Of a DNA stretch of 64,000 nucleotides, positions 43,755-52,592 are shown piece by piece. The stretch is from contig NZ_CP109017.1 in the NCBI RefSeq assembly GCF_036226765.1, positions 1,550,001-1,614,000 of the forward strand, in the 5' to 3' direction. The translations under genes were made by a program, and so were the position numbers. This stretch comes from Streptomyces sp. NBC_00670. GTDB lineage: Bacteria > Actinomycetota > Actinomycetes > Streptomycetales > Streptomycetaceae. Position 1 is the first letter of the stretch; every line of letters starts with the position of its first letter. The notes below the pieces were generated by a model, which was given only the letters and a program-made list of their open reading frames with translations, was not told the DNA's origin and ran no database searches.

Positions 43755-43824
43755 GTGCTGCTCCTCGCTGATGTCGCCTACGGCGTGCGTGCAGATGCTG
43801 TAGGTCAAGCGTAGTCAGCGAGGA

Positions 43825-43846
43825 GGGCGCCGGGACCCCGGCGCCC
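43825..43846 (-). terminator. Terminator after rluB
   Basis: GGGCGCCGG-GACC-CCGGCGCCC is a perfect 9-bp hairpin. It starts 33 bases after the rluB stop and 71 bases before the aroH start, so it separates the scp-rluB operon from aroH-tyrA. Confidence 0.78.
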
Positions 43847-43878
43847 GTCTGCCGAGACGGTACGAGCGGGGCACCGGC

Positions 43879-44979
43879 CTACAGCTCGACCTCCTGCATC
43901 AGCATGCCGACCTCCGTGTTGGACAGCCGCCGCAGCCAGCCCGACTTCTGGTCGCCCAGGGTGATCGGGCCGAACGCCGTGCGGACGAGCTTGTCGACCG
44001 GGAACCCCGCCTCCGCCAGCATCCGCCGCACGATGTGCTTGCGGCCCTCGTGCAGGGTGACCTCGACGAGGTAGTTCTTGCCGGTCTGCTCGACCACCCG
44101 GAAGTGGTCCGCGCGCGCGTACCCGTCCTCGAGCTGGATGCCGTCCTTGAGCCGCTTGCCGAGGTCGCGCGGGATGGGGCCGACGATGTGCGCGAGGTAG
44201 GTCTTGCGCACGCCGTAGCGCGGGTGGGTCAGCCGGTGGGCCAGCTCGCCGTGGTTAGTGAGCAGGATGACACCCTCGGTCTCGGTGTCGAGCCGGCCGA
44301 CGTGGAAGAGCCGGGTCTCGCGGTTGGTGACGTAGTCACCGAGGCACTGCCGGCCGTCGGGGTCCTCCATCGTGGAGACGACGCCGGCGGGCTTGTTCAG
44401 CGAGAAGAACTGGTACGACTGCGTGGCGACGGTGAGCCCGTCGACCTTGATCTCGTCGTGCTCGGGGTCGACCCGCTTGCCCTGCTCCAGCACGATCTCG
44501 CCGTTGACCTCGACGCGGGCGTCCTCGATCAGCTCCTCGCAGGCGCGGCGGGAGCCGTAGCCGGCGCGGGCGAGGACCTTCTGGAGCCGCTCGCCCTCCT
44601 GCTCGGCGCCGGGGAAGGTCTTCGGCGGCCGGACGTCCTTCTTGCCGGCGTACCGCTCGCGGTTGCGCTCCTCGGCACGGGCCTCGTACTCGCGGGAGCG
44701 GGCCGGGGCCGAACGGCCGCCGCGGCCGGTGCCGCCGCCGCCCTGCTGGGGCTGGCGGGGGCCGCCCTTGGCCCCGCCGCGCGCGCCGGCACCCCGTGCG
44801 GAGTCGCCGCGGCCGGACTTCGGGCCGTCCTTGGTGGCGCCGGGACCGACGTCGTAACGGCGCTCCTCGGGGCGGGGCCGGCGGGGGCGGCCGCCCTGCC
44901 CCTGCCTGTCGTCCCTGTTGTTGCCGGCACCGCGGTGGTTACCGCGCCCGCCGCTCTTGCCGCTGCCGCTGCTTCGCAT
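43879..44979 (-). CDS. rluB: rRNA pseudouridine synthase, RluB/RsuA family
   Basis: The 366-residue product starts at ATG sharing one base with the scpB stop (TGATG). The first 120 residues are rich in Arg, Gly, Gln and Lys (GRGNHRGAGNNRDDRQGQGG), a likely RNA-binding tail. An S4 domain (ERLQKVLARAGYGSRRACEE) and the catalytic domain follow, with the Asp in HVGRLDTETEGVILLTN, and KTYLAHI, VEVTLHEGRKHIVRRML. It modifies 23S rRNA near the peptidyl transferase centre by family knowledge. The scpA-scpB-rluB order is common in Gram-positive bacteria. Confidence 0.95.
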   Translation of the reverse strand: MRSSGSGKSGGRGNHRGAGNNRDDRQGQGGRPRRPRPEERRYDVGPGATKDGPKSGRGDSARGAGARGGAKGGPRQPQQGGGGTGRGGRSAPARSREYEARAEERNRERYAGKKDVRPPKTFPGAEQEGERLQKVLARAGYGSRRACEELIEDARVEVNGEIVLEQGKRVDPEHDEIKVDGLTVATQSYQFFSLNKPAGVVSTMEDPDGRQCLGDYVTNRETRLFHVGRLDTETEGVILLTNHGELAHRLTHPRYGVRKTYLAHIVGPIPRDLGKRLKDGIQLEDGYARADHFRVVEQTGKNYLVEVTLHEGRKHIVRRMLAEAGFPVDKLVRTAFGPITLGDQKSGWLRRLSNTEVGMLMQEVEL

Positions 44980-45677
44980 CAAAGTTCCGTCGTCGTCGTG
45001 TACGAGTGAATCCCGGTGCCCGGGGCGCGGTCCTCGTCCGGGTCCGGCGCGTCCGGGTCGAACGACGGTACGCCCTCCTGGGTGTCGGCCTCGATCGCCT
45101 CCGCCTCCGGGAGGAAGGGCGCGAGCTCCGGGAGTTCGTCCAGGCCGCGCAGGCCCATCCGCTCCAGGAAGTAGTTCGTCGTCACGTACAGGATCGCACC
45201 TGTTTCGGGTTCCGTGCCCGCCTCCTCCACCAGCCCGCGCTGGAGGAGGGTGCGCATGACGCCGTCGCAGTTGACCCCGCGGACGGCGGAGACGCGGCTG
45301 CGGCTGACCGGCTGGCGGTAGGCGACGACCGCGAGGGTCTCCAGCGCCGCCTGGGTGAGCCGGGCCTGCTGCCCGTCCAGGACGAAGCGTTCGACGGCGG
45401 GGGCGTAGTCGGCGCGGGTGTAGAAGCGCCAGCCGTTCGCGACGAAGCGCAGCTCGAAGCCGCGGCGCTGTGCCGTGTACTCGTCGGCCAGCTCGCGCAG
45501 GGCGCGGGTGATCTCGCGGCGGGGCCGCTGGAGGATCTTGGCGAGGTGCGCCTCGGTGGCGGGCTCGTCGACGACCATGAGGACGGCCTCGAGGGCGGGC
45601 TTGAGGTCGAGCCCGGCGACGGGGTCGAGGGCGGGGCCGGTGCCGGCCTCCGGCTCACCGGCGAACTGCTCACTCAC
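44979..45677 (-). CDS. scpB: Segregation and condensation protein ScpB
   Basis: This 232-residue protein starts at GTG overlapping the scpA stop. The two winged-helix domains are visible: LKPALEAVLMVVDEPATEAH, GFELRFVANGWRFYTRADYA, then LTQAALETLAVVAYRQPVSR, SRVSAVRGVNCDGVMRTLLQ and GAILYVTTNYFLERMGL. The C-terminal 50 residues are acidic and likely flexible. ScpB dimerises and with ScpA binds the SMC ATPase for chromosome compaction. The smc gene is not in the window. Confidence 0.96.
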   Translation of the reverse strand: MSEQFAGEPEAGTGPALDPVAGLDLKPALEAVLMVVDEPATEAHLAKILQRPRREITRALRELADEYTAQRRGFELRFVANGWRFYTRADYAPAVERFVLDGQQARLTQAALETLAVVAYRQPVSRSRVSAVRGVNCDGVMRTLLQRGLVEEAGTEPETGAILYVTTNYFLERMGLRGLDELPELAPFLPEAEAIEADTQEGVPSFDPDAPDPDEDRAPGTGIHSYTTTTEL

Positions 45678-46678
45678 GCGTCCTTCTCCTCCTTCTTCTC
45701 CTGCGGGCGGTCGAACTCGTCCGTGACGGTGGGCTGTTGGTCACCGTCGCCGCCGGTCCAGCGGACCAGCAGCTCGCCGAGGGCGGTCTCCTGGTCCAGG
45801 GCGACGGCCTTCTCGCGGTAGAGCTCCAGGAGGGCGAGGAACCGGGCGACGACGGTGAGGGTGTCGTCGGTGTCCTCGACGAGCATCCGGAAGCTGGCCT
45901 CGCCGAGCTCGCGCAGCCGGGCCACGACGATGCCGGCCTGCTCGCGGACGCTCACCAGCGGGGCGTGGATGTGGTCGACGTAGACCTGCGGCTTGGGCTT
46001 GGGCTGCATCGCCTTGACGGCGAGCCGGGCGAACCCCTCGGGTCCGATGCTGATCACGACGTCGGGGAGCAGCTCGGCGTGGTGCGGTTCGAGGCCGACG
46101 GTACGGGGATGGCGGCGGGCCTCGGCTTCGGCGCACCCGTGGAAGATCTCGGCGATCCGCTTGTACGCGCGGTACTGGAGCAGTCGCGCGAACAGCAGGT
46201 CGCGCGCCTCCAGCAGGGCGAGGTCGGCCTCGTCCTCGACCTCGGCGGTGGGCAGCAGCCGGGCCGCCTTGAGGTCGAGCAGGGTGGCCGCGACGACGAG
46301 GAACTCGGTCGTCCGGTCCAGATCCCAGTCGCTCCCCATCCCCCGGATGTGCGCCATGAACTCGTCGGTCACCTTCGACAGGGCGACCTCGGTGACGTCC
46401 AGCTTGTGCCGCGAGATCAACTGCAACAACAGATCGAACGGCCCCTCGAAGTTCACCAACCGCACGGTGAACACACCGTCCGGCTCGGCAGGCGACTCGG
46501 GCAGTGGTTCCGTGTCGACGACGCGCTCGGGCGGTGTTGGCGCTTCGGCGGCCTGCTCGGACGACGGCGCGGGGGGCGATGGCGCGGCGGCCTGCTCGGG
46601 GGGCGTGAGGGCGTGGGGCGAGGCGGGGCCGGAGCCCAGAGGTCGGCGCCGGCCGCGGGGGGAGTCGGGCGGGGTCAT
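45674..46678 (-). CDS. scpA: Segregation and condensation protein ScpA (kleisin)
   Basis: The 334-residue product has a Pro/Glu/Ala-rich extension of about 70 residues before the kleisin start FTVRLVNFEGPFDLLLQLIS, followed by RHKLDVTEVALSKVTDEFMA, TEFLVVAATLLDLKAARLLP and C-terminal DTLTVVARFLALLELYREKA, the winged helix that contacts SMC. The extension is longer than in Bacillus (about 250 residues in all) and is typical of Streptomyces. It begins the scpA-scpB-rluB operon. Copy 4 of the hairpin repeat separates it from the upstream RHH gene. Confidence 0.96.
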   Translation of the reverse strand: MTPPDSPRGRRRPLGSGPASPHALTPPEQAAAPSPPAPSSEQAAEAPTPPERVVDTEPLPESPAEPDGVFTVRLVNFEGPFDLLLQLISRHKLDVTEVALSKVTDEFMAHIRGMGSDWDLDRTTEFLVVAATLLDLKAARLLPTAEVEDEADLALLEARDLLFARLLQYRAYKRIAEIFHGCAEAEARRHPRTVGLEPHHAELLPDVVISIGPEGFARLAVKAMQPKPKPQVYVDHIHAPLVSVREQAGIVVARLRELGEASFRMLVEDTDDTLTVVARFLALLELYREKAVALDQETALGELLVRWTGGDGDQQPTVTDEFDRPQEKKEEKDA

Positions 46679-46734
46679 AGCGCTCGCAGGCTACCTTCTG
46701 CCGTCCACGACGCGGGGCCACCGACCTGGCTGAA

Positions 46735-46819
46735 GGCGCGGGGAACTGCGCAATCTTTCGGGGGTCCGGGGGCGCAGCCCCCGGGGTCGGGAAGGGAAGG
46801 GAAGGGGCGGCGGGGGCGA
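46735..46819 (+). repeat. Dispersed hairpin repeat, copy 4
   Basis: Module A (GGCGCGGGGAACTGCGC plus A) is at 46735-46752. Module B runs to 46819 with hairpin CCGGGGGC-GCA-GCCCCCGG (46766-46784) and tail GGGAAGGGAAGGGAAGGGGC then GGCGGGGGCGA. The spacer between modules is shorter than in the other copies. It lies between minus-strand genes, yet is on the + strand like the rest. Confidence 0.78.
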
Positions 46820-46830
46820 GGAAAAGCCGC

Positions 46831-47439
46831 CTACCGCCCCCGCAACCGCCGCACCAGGATGCTGGCGTCCCCACGCTGCTCCAGGTCCGCCAGGACCACG
46901 GCAACGGCCTCGCGGACGATACGGCCGCGATCCACCGCCAGCCCGTGCTCCCCGCGCAGCACCAGCCGCGCGTGCTCCAGGTCCATCAACTCCTCGGCGG
47001 AGACATAGACCGTGATCTTCTCGTCGTGCCGTTCCCGCCCACTGGGCCGCCGATTCGCGTTCCGTCCGCGCCGACGGGGCTGCGCCGCTGCGGCGGGCAC
47101 ACCACCGCTCTCCGGCGCACCCGGCCGCCGTGCCGTCGCGGCACCCGCACCGGCACCCGTCCCGGGCACGGCCCCGCCCGGCGAGCGCGCCCCGCGGGAC
47201 TCACCGCTCTCCGCGCCGGAGTCCGCGGCGACGTGTTCGTCGCCCTCCCCGTCGCCGCCCTGCACCGGCACCGCCGCCGGGGCGTCCTCCGCGGCCGCGG
47301 CCGCGTCGCCCTCCCCCGCGGGGGCCGGCACCCGGGCCTCGCCGTTGGTCTGGCGCCGGGGGGTGGACGCCTGGAGCGCCATCCCCCCTGTCGTACGGAA
47401 CAGTTCGTCGGCCCCCGGCAGACTCACTCGGCGTGACAC
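46831..47439 (-). CDS. Ribbon-helix-helix protein paired with ParA
   Basis: The 202-residue product starts at GTG 47439 (GGGAGGTG about 8 bases upstream), overlapping parA by 16 bp; GTG 47427, giving a GTGA overlap, is an alternative. Residues 1-135 are Ala/Gly/Pro-rich and disordered. The last 65 form a likely RHH domain: KITVYVSAEELMDLEHARLV, RGEHGLAVDRGRIVREAVAV, VLADLEQRG. Small RHH proteins act as centromere binders and ParA partners in plasmid type Ib systems. The pairing with ParA is from overlap; DNA binding is inferred from the fold. Confidence 0.82.
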   Translation of the reverse strand: MSRRVSLPGADELFRTTGGMALQASTPRRQTNGEARVPAPAGEGDAAAAAEDAPAAVPVQGGDGEGDEHVAADSGAESGESRGARSPGGAVPGTGAGAGAATARRPGAPESGGVPAAAAQPRRRGRNANRRPSGRERHDEKITVYVSAEELMDLEHARLVLRGEHGLAVDRGRIVREAVAVVLADLEQRGDASILVRRLRGR

Positions 47440-48599
47440 CGGGCGAGCACCTCCCTGGCGAGCTGGCGATAGGCGGCGGCACCGACGGAGTTGGAGGCGT
47501 ACGTGGTGATCGGCTCACCGGCGACCGTGGTCTCCGGGAAGCGGACCGTCCGTCCGATGACCGTGTGGTACACGTGGTCGTCGAACGCCTCGACGACACG
47601 CGCGAGCACCTCACGGCTGTGCACCGTGCGCGAGTCGTACATCGTGGCGAGGATGCCGTCGAGCTCCAGCTCGGGGTTGAGCCGCTCCTGGACCTTCTCG
47701 ATCGTCTCGGTGAGCAGCGCGACGCCGCGCAGCGCGAAGAACTCGCACTCCAGCGGCACGATGACCTTGTGCGCGGCGGTCAGCGCGTTGACCGTGAGCA
47801 GGCCGAGCGAGGGCTGGCAGTCGATGACGATGTAGTCGTAGTCGGACATCAGCGGCTTGAGCGCGCGTTGCAGCGTCGACTCGCGCGCGACCTCCGACAC
47901 GAGCTGCACCTCGGCGGCCGAGAGGTCGATGTTGCTGGGCAGCAGGTCCATGTTGGGGACCGCGGTCTTCAGCAGCACCTCGTCGGCGGCCATGCCCCGC
48001 TCCATGAGCAGGTTGTAGACCGTGAGGTCGAGTTCCATCGGGTTGACCCCGAGCCCCACGGACAGCGCGCCCTGCGGGTCGAAGTCGACGAGCAGCACCC
48101 GGCGTCCGTACTCCGCGAGCGCGGCGCCCAGGTTGATGGTCGACGTCGTCTTGCCGACGCCGCCCTTCTGGTTGCACATCGCGATGATCTTCGCGGGGCC
48201 GTGGTCCGTGAGCGGGCCCGGGATGGGGAAGTACGGCAGCGGACGCCCGGTCGGTCCGATGCGCTCACGCCGCTGACGGGCCGCGTCGGGCGCGAGCGTG
48301 GCCGCGTACTCGGGGTCGGGCTCGTACTCCGCGTCGGGGTCGTAGAAGTGCCCGTCGGGCAGTTCGTCGTAGTCGGCGAAGTGGTTGTGCACCTCGCCCC
48401 TGCTGTCGCCGGCCATGGCGTTCACGTGTGGGCCATCCATGCTCTGGTGTGCTGTCGGAGCCATGTGGGGGCTGTGGCTCTGGTGGGCTGCGAAGGTACG
48501 GACAGCGACGGAGCCGACAGCCTCGAGCCTCGCGGGGTCCGACCCTCGCGCAGGCATTCCTGGTTGACCACCCCCGGGAGTGAATGTCGACTCGTTCAC
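47424..48599 (-). CDS. ParA-family partition ATPase
   Basis: This 391-residue protein starts at GTG with AAGGAGGT 10 bases upstream. The first 130 residues are low-complexity and rich in His, Asp, Pro and Tyr. The ATPase has the deviant Walker A NQKGGVGKTT near residue 143, DFDPQGALSVGLG (A'), and YDYIVIDCQPSLGLLTVNAL (Walker B). It is a separate gene from the chromosomal parA, which sits with parB near oriC. The partner here is the RHH protein, and scpA-scpB follow. It may position the chromosome or another cargo; function not known. Confidence 0.93.
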   Translation of the reverse strand: MNESTFTPGGGQPGMPARGSDPARLEAVGSVAVRTFAAHQSHSPHMAPTAHQSMDGPHVNAMAGDSRGEVHNHFADYDELPDGHFYDPDAEYEPDPEYAATLAPDAARQRRERIGPTGRPLPYFPIPGPLTDHGPAKIIAMCNQKGGVGKTTSTINLGAALAEYGRRVLLVDFDPQGALSVGLGVNPMELDLTVYNLLMERGMAADEVLLKTAVPNMDLLPSNIDLSAAEVQLVSEVARESTLQRALKPLMSDYDYIVIDCQPSLGLLTVNALTAAHKVIVPLECEFFALRGVALLTETIEKVQERLNPELELDGILATMYDSRTVHSREVLARVVEAFDDHVYHTVIGRTVRFPETTVAGEPITTYASNSVGAAAYRQLAREVLARCHAE

Positions 48600-48825
48600 A
48601 AGTCGTCTTACCTCCTTGGTGACCAGGAAACTTCTAGACAGGTCAGCGTGGCACCATGCCGACGGTTGGCGACTCTATGGCGTGTCGGCCGTCCGCAGCA
48701 ACACAATCCGCCGGACCCGGCCCGATGTGTCGGCAATGAAACATCCCCCTGTCAAGGGCGTACGGAGGGCGTACAGCTGCTGAATGCCGGATTCGTCCCG
48801 TGCGCGAATCGGTAGAACGGTTGTT

Positions 48826-48854
48826 TTTGCGACGAGTTGAACGAGCGTCGCAAA
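48826..48854. promoter_or_regulatory. Inverted repeat upstream of parA
   Basis: TTTGCGACG (48826-48834) and CGTCGCAAA (48846-48854) are perfect 9-bp arms with an 11-base spacer. It lies about 230 bp upstream of the parA start. It could be a binding site for the RHH partner or the parA promoter operator. It does not match the parS consensus. Confidence 0.45.
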
Positions 48855-48869
48855 GTGACCATACACACA

Positions 48870-48903
48870 CCCGGCCGGACCTTGTCGACAAGGTCCGGCC
48901 GGG
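48870..48903. terminator. 34-bp perfect palindrome after ald
   Basis: CCCGGCCGGACCTTGTC followed directly by GACAAGGTCCGGCCGGG is perfectly self-complementary over 34 bases with no extra loop. It is 99 bp downstream of the ald stop. A second hairpin, GTCGCCT-8-AGGCGAC, lies at 48933-48954, nearer the stop. Together they are the likely ald terminators. The remaining part of the 403-bp gap 48600-49002 holds the parA promoter region. Confidence 0.7.
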
Positions 48904-49002
48904 TGCGCGGCGTTGACCGCGAATGTTGACCTGTCGCCTTGTGGCACAGGCGACTTGCGGAGAGATGTGACGGCACGACGGAGCGCGCCGTGCCCCCGCC
49001 GC

Positions 49003-50118
49003 TCAGCCGAGCAGGGTGGACAGCTCCACGTGCTCCAGGCCGTGTGCCTCGGCGACCTCCTTGTAAACCACCTTGCCCTCATGGACGTTGAGCCCCTTGG
49101 CGAGCGCGGGGTCGCGGCGCAGCGCCTCCACCCAGCCCCGGTCGGCCAGTTCCACGATGTACGGCAGCGTGGCGTTGGTGAGCGCGTAGGTGGAGGTGTT
49201 GGGGACGGCGCCGGGCATGTTGGCGACGCAGTAGAACACCGACTCGTGCACCGGGAAGGCCGGTTCGGCGTGCGTGGTGGGGCGGGAGTCCTCGAAGCAG
49301 CCGCCCTGGTCGATCGCGATGTCGACAAGGACACTTCCCGGCTTCATCCGGGAGACCAGTTCGTTGGTGACCAGTTTCGGCGCCTTGGCGCCCGGGACGA
49401 GCACCGCGCCGATGACGAGGTCGGCCTCCAGGCACGCCCGCTCCAGTTCGAAGGCGTTGGAGACGACGGTCTGGATCCGGGTGCCGAAGATCTTGTCGGC
49501 TTCCTTGAGCTTGTTGATGTCCTTGTCGAGCAGGGTCACGTGGAAGCCCATGCCGATGGCGATCTGTGCGGCGTTCCAGCCGGAGACGCCGCCGCCGATG
49601 ACGACGGCCCGCCCGGCCGGCACGCCGGGGACGCCGCCGGGCAGCACCCCGCGCCCGCCGCCCGCGCGCATCAGGTGGTAGGCGCCGACCTGCGGGGCGA
49701 GCCGGCCGGCCACCTCGGACATGGGCGCGAGCAGCGGCAGCGCGCGGCCGGGCAGTTCGACGGTCTCGTAGGCGATGGCGGTGGTGCCCGACTCCAGCAG
49801 TGCGTCGGTGCACTCCTTGGAGGCGGCCAGGTGCAGATAGGTGAAGAGGATCTGGTCCTTGCGCAGCCGGTGGTACTCCTCGGCCACCGGCTCCTTCACC
49901 TTCAGCAGCAGATCGGCCGCCGCCCACACCTCGTCGGCGGTGTCCAGGATGCGGGCGCCGGCGGCGGTGTACTCGTCGTCCGTGAGGGAGGAACCGAGGC
50001 CCGCGCCCCGCTCCACCACGACCTGGTGACCCCCTCGAACGAGCTCGTGCACACCGGCCGGGGTGATGGCCACGCGGAACTCGTTGTTCTTGACCTCGCG
50101 GGGAATACCGACCTTCAC
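49003..50118 (-). CDS. ald: Alanine dehydrogenase
   Basis: The product is 371 residues, the family size, starting at GTG (MKVGIPREVKNNEFRVAITP) 11 bases after AAGGA; a GTG 9 bp upstream is too near that site. The pyruvate-binding Lys region (LLLKVKEPVAEEY), the catalytic His in FTYLHLAASKE and the NAD loop VIGGGVSGWNAAQIAIGMG are present. CFEDSRPTTHAEPAFP and YCVANMPGAVPNTSTYAL follow. It interconverts alanine and pyruvate plus ammonia, important in nitrogen recycling and spore germination. The gene is monocistronic, with two hairpins downstream. Confidence 0.97.
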   Translation of the reverse strand: MKVGIPREVKNNEFRVAITPAGVHELVRGGHQVVVERGAGLGSSLTDDEYTAAGARILDTADEVWAAADLLLKVKEPVAEEYHRLRKDQILFTYLHLAASKECTDALLESGTTAIAYETVELPGRALPLLAPMSEVAGRLAPQVGAYHLMRAGGGRGVLPGGVPGVPAGRAVVIGGGVSGWNAAQIAIGMGFHVTLLDKDINKLKEADKIFGTRIQTVVSNAFELERACLEADLVIGAVLVPGAKAPKLVTNELVSRMKPGSVLVDIAIDQGGCFEDSRPTTHAEPAFPVHESVFYCVANMPGAVPNTSTYALTNATLPYIVELADRGWVEALRRDPALAKGLNVHEGKVVYKEVAEAHGLEHVELSTLLG

Positions 50119-50318
50119 GTCGATCACGGTCCTTGGTTCGCAGGAAACGTCAATGACTACATACCCGGACGCGTGAGGGCACACCGGGGCAGACCGCACG
50201 AGAAGGTGCGGCCAAATCAGTCTAATGAAGGTGTTCCCTCTGTCCAGCCTTCCAAAGGGCAAATCTTCTGCGGATGCACTACGGATTTCGTAGGTGTTTC
50301 AGGCTGTGTTCCTTGCCG

Positions 50319-52421
50319 TCACGCTTCTGCGCCGTCCGGTGCCGTGCCGGGCTCCGCCGCCCGCAGCCGCTCGGCGGCGCCCCGGTGCAGCCGGGCCCCC
50401 GCCGGATCGCCCGTGCGCTCCAGTGCCTCGGCGAGCCGGGTGTGCAGGGCCGACTGCAACCGTCCGTCCTCCGCGCGCCGGGCCAGTTCGACCGCCTCCT
50501 GATACGTCTGAAGTGCCTCGTCCGCGCGTCCCGCGGCCTCCTGCACCCCGGCCAGCTCGCCCAGCGCCCGCGCCTGTGCGACGACGTCGCCGCCGCGCCG
50601 GTGCCCGGTGACCGCGGACCGCCAGGAGCGCAGCGCCTCCGCGTACCGCCCCGCCCGGGCGTGCGCCCCGCCGATGCGGCCGTGCAGCCGGGCGGCGTCC
50701 GCGCGCTCGTCCCGGGCGAGCCGCTGGGCGAGCGCCCGCCCGAACCAGTCGGCGGCCCGGTCGGGATCCCCCAGCGCCAGGTGGGCGGCGCCGACGGATT
50801 CCGTCGCGCGGCCGGTCGCGTACGGGTCGCCCGCCTCACGCCCGGCGTCCAGCGCGGCCCGGTAGCGGGTCAGCGCGTCCCGGTCGCGCCCGGCCCGGGC
50901 GTCCAGGTCGGCGAGGTTGAGCAGCGCCGCCGCCCGTTCCCGGGGCAGGTGGCGGCGTTCGGCGACGTCGAGGACGAGCCGGTGGATGCCGTACAGCTCG
51001 GGCGCGGCGGCCTGGGTGCCGAGGTGCGCCACCATGGCGCGCACCAGCTGTGACATCAGCCGGCGGGCCAGGGTGTCCAGCTCCCCGTCGGCGACGGCGA
51101 GCCGGGCGGCGGCCAGCAGCGCGGGCTGCCGGGCGCGCAGCCAGTCGGCGGCGGCACGCGGGTCGGCGAAGCGCAGCGCGGGCGGGGTGGCCAGCAGTTT
51201 CTCCCGGGAGGCGGGGCTGTCGGTCTCGGTGACGGCACGGCAGGACTGCAGCAGCCGCAGGGTGCGCTCCAGCATCCGGGCGCGGGCGAGGCGCAGCTCG
51301 CCGGGGCGGTCCTCGGCCTCGGCGCGGGCGCGCAGCAGGGGCTGGAGGCAGCCGGGGACCTCGTACTGCGGCAGTTCGGTGGGCAGGCGGTGCAGGAACC
51401 CGGCGTCCACGCACTCGTCGAGGACGCCGCGGGCGGCGCCCATCGAGCAGCCGGCCAGTGCGGAGGCGGTGTGCGGGTCGGCCGGGACGGCGGGGACGAG
51501 GGAGAGCAGCCGCAGCATCCGCCGCGCACCGGCGGGCAGTCCGGCGTAGGCGAGCCGGAAGACGCGGGAGAGCGGGGCGCCGCCCTCGGTGTCGGCGTCC
51601 AGATGCCGGGTGACGTCGGCGACGGCGGCCTTGGGCCGGGCGGCCAGCCAGCCCCCGGCGAGGACCAGCGCGGCGGGCTGGCCGCCGCACGTCTCGGCGA
51701 GCTGCTCGGCGGCGCGCGGGTCGACGGTGATGCGGACGGCGCCGGTGCGGCGGGCGAGCAGGGTCACCGCGGAGGCGGTGTCCAGGCCGCCGACCGTGCA
51801 GGGGCGGACGTCGGAGATGCCGGTCAGCGGCCCTCGGGAGACGGCGACGACGAGGCAGTCGGGGCTGTCCGGCAGCAGCGCGTCGACCTGTTCGGCGCCG
51901 GCCGCGTCGTCCAGCAGGAGCAGTACGCGCCGCTCGCCGAGGGCGTCGCGCAGCAACTGGCTCAGCTCGTCCTCGTCGGCCCCGGGCGGTACGGGCCGGC
52001 CGAGCGCGGCCAGCAGCTGCCGGGCGGTGCGCTCGGTGGGGACGGGGGTGCCGTCGGGTTCGCTCAGGCGGGCGCGCAGGACTCCGTCCTCATAGCGGTC
52101 GGCCACCCTTCGCAGCAGTTCCTCGGCGAGGGCGGTGCGGCCCTGACCCGGGCGCCCGGCAATGAGCAGTACCCGGGCGCGGGGGGCCTTGCGGCCGGAG
52201 AGGGTGTCGAGGCCGGCGCGGGCGATGTCGGCGCGCAGTTCCCGCAGTTCGTGGGCGCGGCCGAGGAACTCGGCGTCGGGGGCGGAGCGATCGGGGTGCC
52301 GGCGGTCGTCGGCCGGTCGCTCCGGGGACCGGCTCTCCGGGAGCCGGCGCCCGGCGGGGGCCGTGTCCGGCGCGGGGCCGGGCAGTCCGCCGCCGTCGGT
52401 GTCCACCGCCTGATCCGTCAC
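50319..52421 (-). CDS. STAND-type ATPase with TPR repeats
   Basis: This 700-residue protein starts at GTG (MTDQAVDTDGGGL). After a charged tail, an NB-ARC-like domain begins at EFLGRAHELRELRADIA. The P-loop reads IAGRPGQGRTALAEEL, with Arg in place of the usual Lys. Walker B is VLLLLDDAAGAEQ. The helical ARC part (FRLAYAGLPAGARRMLRLLS) and at least five TPR-like units follow (for example AALLNLADLDARAGRDRDAL and GRIGGAHARAGRYAEALRSW). It resembles the ATPase-TPR half of AfsR/SARP regulators but has no DNA-binding domain. It may act as a signal switch or as a defence-type STAND sensor. The Lys to Arg change makes ATPase activity uncertain. Confidence 0.85.
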   Translation of the reverse strand: MTDQAVDTDGGGLPGPAPDTAPAGRRLPESRSPERPADDRRHPDRSAPDAEFLGRAHELRELRADIARAGLDTLSGRKAPRARVLLIAGRPGQGRTALAEELLRRVADRYEDGVLRARLSEPDGTPVPTERTARQLLAALGRPVPPGADEDELSQLLRDALGERRVLLLLDDAAGAEQVDALLPDSPDCLVVAVSRGPLTGISDVRPCTVGGLDTASAVTLLARRTGAVRITVDPRAAEQLAETCGGQPAALVLAGGWLAARPKAAVADVTRHLDADTEGGAPLSRVFRLAYAGLPAGARRMLRLLSLVPAVPADPHTASALAGCSMGAARGVLDECVDAGFLHRLPTELPQYEVPGCLQPLLRARAEAEDRPGELRLARARMLERTLRLLQSCRAVTETDSPASREKLLATPPALRFADPRAAADWLRARQPALLAAARLAVADGELDTLARRLMSQLVRAMVAHLGTQAAAPELYGIHRLVLDVAERRHLPRERAAALLNLADLDARAGRDRDALTRYRAALDAGREAGDPYATGRATESVGAAHLALGDPDRAADWFGRALAQRLARDERADAARLHGRIGGAHARAGRYAEALRSWRSAVTGHRRGGDVVAQARALGELAGVQEAAGRADEALQTYQEAVELARRAEDGRLQSALHTRLAEALERTGDPAGARLHRGAAERLRAAEPGTAPDGAEA

Positions 52422-52592
52422 GGGTCACGCTCCCGTCCCACTGCGCGCGCACGGACCCGCCGCACTCCGCACGGGTCGTCCGTCAGAGCCTAGTTGACGC
52501 TCCGTGCCCTTCCCGGCGGACCGGGGCGGGCACGGCACGCGGCTCACCCGATCGGATCAGGCGATCGTAGGACTTGCCAGGGGGGAGCGTGC

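Noticed and set aside
48600..49002. parS-like centromere near parA
   Set aside because: No match to the TGTTTCACGTGAAACA-type palindrome; only unrelated inverted repeats were found.
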